From: Stutzerimonas stutzeri TS44
GTDB taxonomy: Bacteria > Pseudomonadota > Gammaproteobacteria > Pseudomonadales > Pseudomonadaceae
Assembly (NCBI GenBank): GCA_000263395.1
Contig: AJXE01000004.1
Location: 62,001 to 126,000, forward strand
Length of the DNA stretch: 64,000 bases
Reading direction: 5' to 3'
The notes beneath the pieces are model-generated. The model saw only the letters and a list, made by a program, of their open reading frames with translations, was not told the origin of the DNA and did no database searches. The position numbers and the translations under genes were made by a program. Of the stretch, positions 58,301 to 64,000 are shown piece by piece. The number at the start of each line of letters is the position of its first letter. The first letter of the stretch is position 1.

Positions 58301-59103
58301 ATCGGCTTCGGCGGCAGGCGGTGGTCTGCATCCTGCTGGGCGGGCTGGCCGGCTGCGCCAATCCCGACCTCGAACAGCAGCTTTCCCAGGCAGCAGAGAG
58401 CTACACCAAGGCCAGCAGCGACACGCGCATCCAGCGCGGTGCGCCGAAGGACGTCGTGCGCGCTGGCGAATCGCTGGCGCGCGCGCAGCGCTTCGCCGAG
58501 TTCTGGGGCGGCGCCGAGGACGCCCTGCATTATTCCTACCTGAGCCTCAGCTACAGCGAGATCGCCCGGCAGCACGGTAGGTTGCTCGACAACCAGCAGC
58601 GCATCGTACAACTGCAGATGGAACGCCAGCGCCTGCGCGACATGCTGCGCGACGCCCGCCTGCTGAGTGCGCAGCAGCCGGGCAACTGGGGGGATGACCA
58701 GATCATCAGCATGGCGGCGACCGAGACCGATCGCGGGCTGGTGATGACGCTGGGCGATGTGCTGTTCCGTGCCGACAGCGACGCGCTGGGCCGCGGGGCC
58801 AATCGCACGCTGCTCAAGCTGGCGCATTTTCTCGAACTCAACCCGCAGCGACGGGTGCGCATCGAGGGCTATACCGACAGCCGCGGTGATACCGAGCGCA
58901 ACCTTGCGCTATCGCAGGCGCGCGCCGCGGCCGTCGCCGAGGTGCTGACCGATCTGGGCATCGCTTCGCAGCGCATCGAGATACGCGGTTACGGCGAAGC
59001 CTTCCCGGTGGCGGAAAACGCTTCGGCGCGCGGTCGTGCGCAGAATCGGCGTGTGGAAATCCTCTTTTCCGATGCGCAGGGCGAGCTGGGACCTGATCGC
59101 TGA
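58297..59103 (+). CDS. OmpA-family lipoprotein
   Basis: A 268-residue protein with a lipoprotein signal (lipobox LAGC, Cys about residue 22) and a helical stretch. The C-terminal OmpA-like domain (residues about 145-255) has RVRIEGYTDSRGDTERNLALS and GRAQNRRVEIL, the peptidoglycan-binding pattern. The GTG start overlaps the DUF4398 gene. Together with it the pair probably tethers outer membrane to peptidoglycan. Its stop lies inside a GAAAC-N4-GTTTC palindrome. Confidence 0.9.
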   Translation: MNRLRRQAVVCILLGGLAGCANPDLEQQLSQAAESYTKASSDTRIQRGAPKDVVRAGESLARAQRFAEFWGGAEDALHYSYLSLSYSEIARQHGRLLDNQQRIVQLQMERQRLRDMLRDARLLSAQQPGNWGDDQIISMAATETDRGLVMTLGDVLFRADSDALGRGANRTLLKLAHFLELNPQRRVRIEGYTDSRGDTERNLALSQARAAAVAEVLTDLGIASQRIEIRGYGEAFPVAENASARGRAQNRRVEILFSDAQGELGPDR

Positions 59104-59115
59104 AACATCTGTTTC
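59102..59115. promoter_or_regulatory. Second PsrA-like palindrome
   Basis: GAAAC-ATCT-GTTTC at 59102-59115 matches the PsrA consensus. It overlaps the stop codon of the OmpA gene and lies 82 bases before the MocR-type gene. About one such match is expected by chance in a window of this size, so support is weak. Confidence 0.25.
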
Positions 59116-59131
59116 GTCCACTCGCGATGCA

Positions 59132-59175
59132 ACTGTACTGGTTTCGTTCTTCATTGCTGAGCTACTGTTACGGTT
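59132..59175 (+). promoter_or_regulatory. Direct repeats before the MocR-type gene
   Basis: ACTG-N4-GGTT occurs at 59132-59143 and 59164-59175, 32 bases apart in the same orientation, or about three helical turns. MocR-family regulators such as GabR bind direct repeats with similar spacing in their own promoters. The 93-base spacer carries no other signal of note. Confidence 0.4.
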
Positions 59176-59196
59176 CAGTTCGCGGGGATCGGCAAA

Positions 59197-60627
59197 ATGA
59201 CCAATCTGTTGCTCTATCAGCGCATCGCTCAACAGCTGGCCGAGGATATCCGGCGCGGCGTCTATCGCCCCGGGGAGCGCGTGCCCTCGGTGCGCAAGAT
59301 GAGCCAGCAGCTCAACGTCAGCCACGCGACGGTGCTGCAGGCCTACGCCAACCTGGAAGACCAGGGCATGATCCGCGCCCGTCCGCAGTCGGGCTTCTAC
59401 GTGCACCAGACGCCGATGCTGACCGCGCCGACGCCCGATATCGCGCAGGTCGAGCGGCCCACGCTGGTCACCCGCAGCAGCATCATCAACCAGGTGCTCA
59501 ACGAGTCGCGCCGCGAGGGCCTGATTCCGCTGGGCGCTGCCGTTCCGCACGTCGACTACCTGCCGGTGCGCGCGCTGCACCAGCAGTTGGCCAAGGTGAC
59601 CCGCTTCCACAGCCCGCGGGCCTTCAGCTACATGTTCAGCCCGGGTTACGAACCGCTGCGCCGACAGGTGGCGATCCGCATGCGCGATGCCGGGGTGCTG
59701 GTCGATCCGGCCGAAGTGGTGATCACCCACGGCTGTGTCGACGCGCTGCAGATGTCGTTGCGCGTGCTGACCCGGCCCGGCGATCTGATCGCCGCCGAGT
59801 CGCCGACCTATTACGGCCTGCTGCAACTGGCGGACCTGCTGGGCCTGAAGGTGATCGAGATTCCCAGCGACCCGGATACCGGCATGAGCCTCGAGGCGCT
59901 GCAGCTGGCCGCCAGCCAGTGGCCGATCAAGGCGCTGGTGCTGACCGCGCGGCTGAGCAACCCGCTGGGCGTGAGCATGCCCGACAGCCGGCAGAAGCAG
60001 CTGCTCAACCTGGCGTCACGCTTCGACATCCAGATCGTCGAGGACGATATCTACGGCGAGCTGATGTTCGAGCAGGGCCAGTACAAGGCGCTCAAGTCCA
60101 ATGACCACGAAGGCCGGGTGATCTATTGCTCGAGTTTTTCCAAGACCCTGTCGCCGGGTGTGCGCATCGGCTGGATCATCGCCGGACGGCACCAGGCCGA
60201 GGTGCAGCGGCTGCAGACGTTCAGCACGCATTCGGCGTGCAGCGTGACGCAGATGGGTGTGGCCGCCTATCTGGAGAATGGCGGCTATGACCGCCACCTG
60301 CGCTTCATCCGGCAGGAATACCGCAAGAACCTGTCGGCGTTCCAGTTGGCGGTGCAGCGTTACTTTCCCGAAGGCACGCAGATGACCCGGCCCAAGGGCA
60401 ACTTCATTCTCTGGGTCAGCCTGCCGGCGCGGGTCAACACCAAGGACCTGCAGGTGCGTGCGCTGGCGCAGGGCATCAGCATCGCGCCGGGGCTGATCTT
60501 CAGTAACACTGAGCAGTTCAACCACTGCATCCGGCTGAACTGCGGCCTGCCCTGGAACCGCGAGACAGAGCGGGCGCTGAGTACGCTCGGCGCGCTGGCC
60601 GTCGAGCTTTGCCGGGAGGCACAATAG
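59197..60627 (+). CDS. MocR/GntR-type transcriptional regulator with aminotransferase domain
   Basis: A 476-residue fusion: an N-terminal winged helix-turn-helix (residues 1-75, RRGVYRPGERVPSVRKMSQQ) and a class I aminotransferase domain (residues about 100-470). The PLP Lys is near residue 316 in CSSFSKTLSPGVRIGW, with ESPTYYGLLQL and TARLSNPLG nearby. MocR proteins sense PLP or an amino-acid aldimine and regulate adjacent genes. No divergent partner is found here, so the gene may regulate itself or a distant operon. Confidence 0.94.
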   Translation: MTNLLLYQRIAQQLAEDIRRGVYRPGERVPSVRKMSQQLNVSHATVLQAYANLEDQGMIRARPQSGFYVHQTPMLTAPTPDIAQVERPTLVTRSSIINQVLNESRREGLIPLGAAVPHVDYLPVRALHQQLAKVTRFHSPRAFSYMFSPGYEPLRRQVAIRMRDAGVLVDPAEVVITHGCVDALQMSLRVLTRPGDLIAAESPTYYGLLQLADLLGLKVIEIPSDPDTGMSLEALQLAASQWPIKALVLTARLSNPLGVSMPDSRQKQLLNLASRFDIQIVEDDIYGELMFEQGQYKALKSNDHEGRVIYCSSFSKTLSPGVRIGWIIAGRHQAEVQRLQTFSTHSACSVTQMGVAAYLENGGYDRHLRFIRQEYRKNLSAFQLAVQRYFPEGTQMTRPKGNFILWVSLPARVNTKDLQVRALAQGISIAPGLIFSNTEQFNHCIRLNCGLPWNRETERALSTLGALAVELCREAQ

Positions 60628-60668
60628 CGCCGCGCCCGGTATGCGCGAACGAGAGGAGCGGCGCTGCG

Positions 60669-61172
60669 ATGATCAAACCCCTGTGGCTGGCAGGCGCGCT
60701 GCTCGTGCTGACAGCCTGCGAAAAGGAGCCGCCCGCACCGCCGGCGCCGGCGAAGACCGCGCCACCCGCGCTGCAAACGCCGGCCGCGCTGCAGCAGGCC
60801 GCAGAAACGCCGCCGGATCTGCAGATCGAGGTCGCGCCCGCGACTGAACAGGCCGACGAGACGAAGCCGCCCGTGCGGATCAGCGTACCGAAACCGCCAC
60901 CCCCGGCGCCGGCGCACAAGGCCGCGACTCCCGAGAAGGCTGAGAAGATCGAAGAGATCGAGTTGAGCACACCCCGGCTCGACTTGAGCCTGCCGGAAGA
61001 CTGGGCCAAGGAATTCGGGCACGAAGATTCCGCGCCGGCGATGAGCCTGCTGCCGCCGCTGTTCAGTGAGCCGACGCAGTCGGTACAGATGAGCGGGCGG
61101 CTGATCACCGGCGACGAGGAAGACGATCCGCTGATCGAGGGCGCGGAAATCCAGTTCGAGTTCAAGCGCTGA
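60669..61172 (+). CDS. Proline-rich small lipoprotein
   Basis: A 167-residue protein with lipobox LTAC (Cys about residue 16) and a Pro/Ala-rich stretch (residues 20-90), followed by an acidic C-terminus ending EIQFEFKR. It resembles a flexible periplasmic spacer. No family is recognised. The ATG at 60669 gives a clean signal peptide. It ends 24 bases before the convergent GGDEF/EAL gene. Confidence 0.75.
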   Translation: MIKPLWLAGALLVLTACEKEPPAPPAPAKTAPPALQTPAALQQAAETPPDLQIEVAPATEQADETKPPVRISVPKPPPPAPAHKAATPEKAEKIEEIELSTPRLDLSLPEDWAKEFGHEDSAPAMSLLPPLFSEPTQSVQMSGRLITGDEEDDPLIEGAEIQFEFKR

Positions 61173-61196
61173 GCGCGGCCGGTCGAACCGCGCTGC

Positions 61197-63764
61197 TCAC
61201 GGTGTCCGACGTGCCAGCAGTGCCTGAAACGCGTCGGCGGCCAGCGGCCGGCTCATGTGGAAGCCCTGTACCTCGGTGCAGCCGTCGGCTTGCAGCAGGC
61301 GTAACTGCTCGGCGGTTTCCACGCCCTCGGCGGTGACCTGCAGATTCAGCCCGCGGCCGAGATCAATCAGCGCGCGGACGATCGAGTGATCTTCGGCATT
61401 CTGCTGCATGCCGCCGACGAAGCTGGTGTCGATCTTGATCACGTCGAACGGGTAGCTGCGCAGGTTGCTGAGCGACGAATAGCCTGTGCCGAAATCATCC
61501 ATCGCCAGTCGCACGCCCAGCGCCTTGAGGCTGCCGAGTAGCGCCAGGATGCCGGCGTTTTCCTGCAGCAGGGCGCTCTCGGTGATTTCCAGCTCCAGCC
61601 GGCTGGCGGGCAGACCGCTGTCGGCCAGCGCGACTTTTACCTCATCCAGCAGTTGCTCATGGCGCAGCTGCAGCGGGGAAAGGTTGACCGAGACCACCAG
61701 CCCGTCCGGCCAGGTCGCCGCATCACGACAGGCCCGACGCAATACCCAGTTGCCCAGCATGGCGATCAGGCCGGTTTCTTCGGCGAGCGCGATGAACGAC
61801 TCGGGCAGCAGCAGTCCACGCTCGGGATGCGGCCAGCGCAGCAGCGCCTCGGCGCCGTTGATGTGCAACCCCGCGCTGCGGTAGCGCGGCTGGTAGTGGA
61901 TTTCGAAGCATTCATCGGCAATCGCCTGGCGCAGCTCGTCTTCCTGCCGGTGGCGATCGTTGCCGCGGTTGTCCAGCTCGCGCGTGTACAGGCGCCAGGT
62001 GCCGCGGCCGCGGGCCTTGGCCTGATACAGCGCGCTGTCGGCGCAGCGCAGCAGTTCGCTGGCCAGCAGACCGTCGCCGGGCGCCACCGCGATGCCGATA
62101 CTGGTGCCGATGTAGAGCTTGTGCTCCTCGTAGAAAAACGGCTCGCCGATGGCGGCGATCACCCGCTCGCAAAGCCGCGCGATGTCCTCCGGCTCGCCCA
62201 GGTGGCCCAGCACTATGACGAATTCGTCGCCGCCCAGGCGCGCCACCAGATCATCGTCGCGCGTGCATTGCTTGAGGCGCTGGGCGACGCCGATCAGCAC
62301 CTCGTCGCCGGCGGCGTGGCCGAGTGTGTCGTTGACCGGCTTGAAGCGATCCAGGTCGAGATAGAGCACCGCCAGCCGCGACGTGTCGCGCAGTGCCGCC
62401 AATCGGTCTTCCAAGTGATCGCGCAGACGGGCGCGGTTGGGCAGCCCGGTCAGCGCGTCATGTTGCGACAGATACTGGACGCGTGCCTGGGCGCGGGTTT
62501 CCTCGGTGATGTCGCTCGCGGTGCCGCGATAGCCGCGCAATTGGCCGCCCTCGTGGATTGCCCGCGCGGCCAGCCGGCAATGCCGCTCACGGCCGTCCAC
62601 GGCGTGGTAGCTGCATTTGAGCGTGCGCGCCTGCGGCGCCTGCAGCCAGTCGTGCAGGGCGGCGTGGTCGCTGATCAGCAGCTCGATCAGCGGGCGACCG
62701 AGCCAGTTACCGGGAGTGTGGCCGGTGATCTCCTCGAAGCGGCTGGAAAGATAGGTCAGGCGTGCCTGTGCATCGGTTTCCCAGATCCAGTCGGAAGCCG
62801 CCTCGGCGACATCGCGAAAGCGTGCTTCACTGGCGCTCAGCTCGCGACTCTTGCTGGCCAGGCGGGCGTAGTTGGTGTCCATCATCTGTACCGTACGCAG
62901 CGCCAGACGGCCCAGCAGCCAGATCAGCCCGCCCAGTGCCAGCGCCGCCAGCGCGAGCGTCGGCAGCGCTACCCAGAGCATCCGTTGTCCTGGCTGCGCG
63001 GGTTTCCAGGTCAGGGCCTGGGCGCTGCCGTCTTCCAGCGTCAGCGGCAGCTGTGGCGCCGTGCGCGGGGTGTCGGCATCCGCTACGCGCAGCGCGTCGA
63101 CGGCATAGTCCTGGCCGAGTTCGGCCAGGCGTGTGGCATCCAGCACCTCGACGAACAGCACGATCGAGGCCGGCGTCGCGGCAGCCTTGACCGTGCTGTC
63201 TCCCGGTGACAGCACGGCCGCGGCCACCAGCGCCGGCGTGCCCTCGACCGACAGCAGGCCGACCACGCCCTGTTCGTGGTCGAACGCCAGGCGTGCGCGC
63301 GTTAGCAGCGGCTCCAGGCCTCCCTGCAGCCACCGGTAGGCATCGACCGAGCGCAGCTCGCCGTCAATCACCGCATAGGACGTCTCGCCCTGCGGCGTCA
63401 CCAGCAGCACGCCTTCATAACCGAAGTCCTCGTACAGCGAGGGGCCGAAGTTGGCTTGCGTATAGGCCCATTCGATGCTCACCGGGTCGTTGAGGTGCGC
63501 ATAGGCATCACCCCAGAAGGCGTAGTCGACCACCGAGCGCCCCATCCACTCGCGCTGACCCTCGATGGCCTTGCCGGTGAGGAAGCGGCTTTGCGCCAGG
63601 GCATCTTCATCGATGCTCGTGGCGACCCGGCTGACCGCGACGCTGGCGCCGAGCAGCGCGCAAAGCAGCATGCCGACCGCGCCGGGCAGTATGCGGCGAG
63701 TAAAAATGGCGCGGGCGTGGAGGCGGTTTTCTTCGATATCGGGCAGGGCTGCTGACATGCACAT
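61197..63764 (-). CDS. Cyclic di-GMP protein with CHASE4, PAS, GGDEF and EAL domains
   Basis: An 855-residue membrane sensor. One helix near residues 24-45 is followed by a periplasmic CHASE4-like domain to about 265, a second helix (residues about 268-300), a PAS domain (about 310-430), GGDEF (about 433-595) and EAL (about 600-850). GGDEF reads RLGGDEF near residue 511 with an upstream RxxD inhibition site (R-D-D-D), so the cyclase motif is intact. EAL reads EALLRW near residue 638 with DDFGTGYSSL, also intact. Both cyclic di-GMP synthesis and breakdown are possible. The ATG at 63764 or 63758 is the start. Confidence 0.95.
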   Translation of the reverse strand: MCMSAALPDIEENRLHARAIFTRRILPGAVGMLLCALLGASVAVSRVATSIDEDALAQSRFLTGKAIEGQREWMGRSVVDYAFWGDAYAHLNDPVSIEWAYTQANFGPSLYEDFGYEGVLLVTPQGETSYAVIDGELRSVDAYRWLQGGLEPLLTRARLAFDHEQGVVGLLSVEGTPALVAAAVLSPGDSTVKAAATPASIVLFVEVLDATRLAELGQDYAVDALRVADADTPRTAPQLPLTLEDGSAQALTWKPAQPGQRMLWVALPTLALAALALGGLIWLLGRLALRTVQMMDTNYARLASKSRELSASEARFRDVAEAASDWIWETDAQARLTYLSSRFEEITGHTPGNWLGRPLIELLISDHAALHDWLQAPQARTLKCSYHAVDGRERHCRLAARAIHEGGQLRGYRGTASDITEETRAQARVQYLSQHDALTGLPNRARLRDHLEDRLAALRDTSRLAVLYLDLDRFKPVNDTLGHAAGDEVLIGVAQRLKQCTRDDDLVARLGGDEFVIVLGHLGEPEDIARLCERVIAAIGEPFFYEEHKLYIGTSIGIAVAPGDGLLASELLRCADSALYQAKARGRGTWRLYTRELDNRGNDRHRQEDELRQAIADECFEIHYQPRYRSAGLHINGAEALLRWPHPERGLLLPESFIALAEETGLIAMLGNWVLRRACRDAATWPDGLVVSVNLSPLQLRHEQLLDEVKVALADSGLPASRLELEITESALLQENAGILALLGSLKALGVRLAMDDFGTGYSSLSNLRSYPFDVIKIDTSFVGGMQQNAEDHSIVRALIDLGRGLNLQVTAEGVETAEQLRLLQADGCTEVQGFHMSRPLAADAFQALLARRTP

Positions 63765-63895
63765 TCATCTGGAGAGAAAGGAAAAATTGGTGCGGCGATC
63801 CGGACAGGCGCTGCACCGATGAGCGTGTTGTGCTTCCTTTCGCTTCGTTGCCCGGTTGGCGACTGCGCTGCCGCAGCCGCGCCGGGCGTCGGGTT

Positions 63896-64000
63896 TCAGC
63901 GGTCGCGTGCGTCCCGCGCGTCCGCTTCGGCATTGCGCGCGGCAATGCGTTTCTTCTGTTCTTCGCTGAGCGGAATCTTGCGCGCCGATGAGCGCAGCAT
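63896..64000 (-). CDS. Unassigned partial gene at right edge
   Basis: The minus strand is open from the right edge (an ATG falls exactly on 64000, possibly by chance) to TGA at 63896. The 34 visible residues are charged (LSEEQKKRIAARNAEADARDARDR) and look like the C-terminal tail of a soluble protein. No family is recognised. The 131 bases between it and the GGDEF/EAL gene show no promoter of note. Confidence 0.4.
   Translation of the reverse strand: MLRSSARKIPLSEEQKKRIAARNAEADARDARDR

Overview
This is a GC-rich stretch of core chromosome from a Pseudomonas-type gammaproteobacterium, probably Stutzerimonas/Pseudomonas stutzeri-like. The assignment rests on protein content and gene order. The order mfd, gap, nqrABCDEF-apbE-nqrM, sthA, lolCDE, comEC, exbBD-lpxK-kdsB-murB, rne/rluC, rpmF-plsX-fabDG-acpP-fabF-pabC-mltG-tmk-holB-pilZ-tatD, etfD/etfBA is, from memory, the order of the P. 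aeruginosa PA3002 to PA2951 region. No phage, insertion sequence, CRISPR array, rRNA or tRNA was seen.

Layout. 1-6.5 kb (minus strand): a SWIM/SNF2 helicase cut by the left edge, a CsiV-like small exported protein and mfd. 6.7-17.1 kb (plus): a long-form GAPDH, the complete Na+-NQR operon with its maturation factors ApbE and NqrM, and soluble transhydrogenase SthA, together an NAD(H)/NADP(H) and respiratory block. 17.2-18.9 kb (minus): glycerophosphodiesterase, a small BamE-like exported protein and a PilZ protein. 18.9-29.6 kb (mostly plus): lipoprotein release (LolCDE), DNA uptake (ComEC), an ExbBD pair, then lipid A, Kdo and peptidoglycan enzymes (LpxK, KdsB, MurB). 29.6-34.4 kb (minus): a membrane-anchored glutamate-synthase-like protein and RNase E. 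34.9-48.4 kb (plus, with maf opposed): RluC, a HAD phosphatase, SppA, then the YceD-RpmF-PlsX-FabD-FabG-AcpP-FabF fatty acid cluster running through PabC, MltG, Tmk, HolB, PilZ and TatD with many 1-8 base overlaps. 48.5-53.3 kb: an aromatic amino acid permease, a small-RNA locus, an aminotransferase, a TetR regulator and two hypothetical genes. 53.3-57 kb: divergent etfD and etfBA. 57-64 kb, a more accessory end: an orphan solute-binding protein, a DUF4398/OmpA lipoprotein pair, a MocR-type regulator, a proline-rich lipoprotein, a CHASE4-PAS-GGDEF-EAL protein and a partial gene at the edge.

Most genes are ordinary housekeeping. The less ordinary signals lie between genes. They are a minus-strand small RNA resembling RgsA (P16) at 49941-50054; a PsrA-type operator wedged between the divergent etf promoters; a run of ten C abutting a perfect TATAAT upstream of nqr; two genes (rluC, yceD) whose promoters leave almost no 5' leader; a roughly 500-base rne leader; paired direct repeats before the MocR gene; and a 70-base identity tract between lolC and lolE. 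I found no clearly undescribed multi-gene system.
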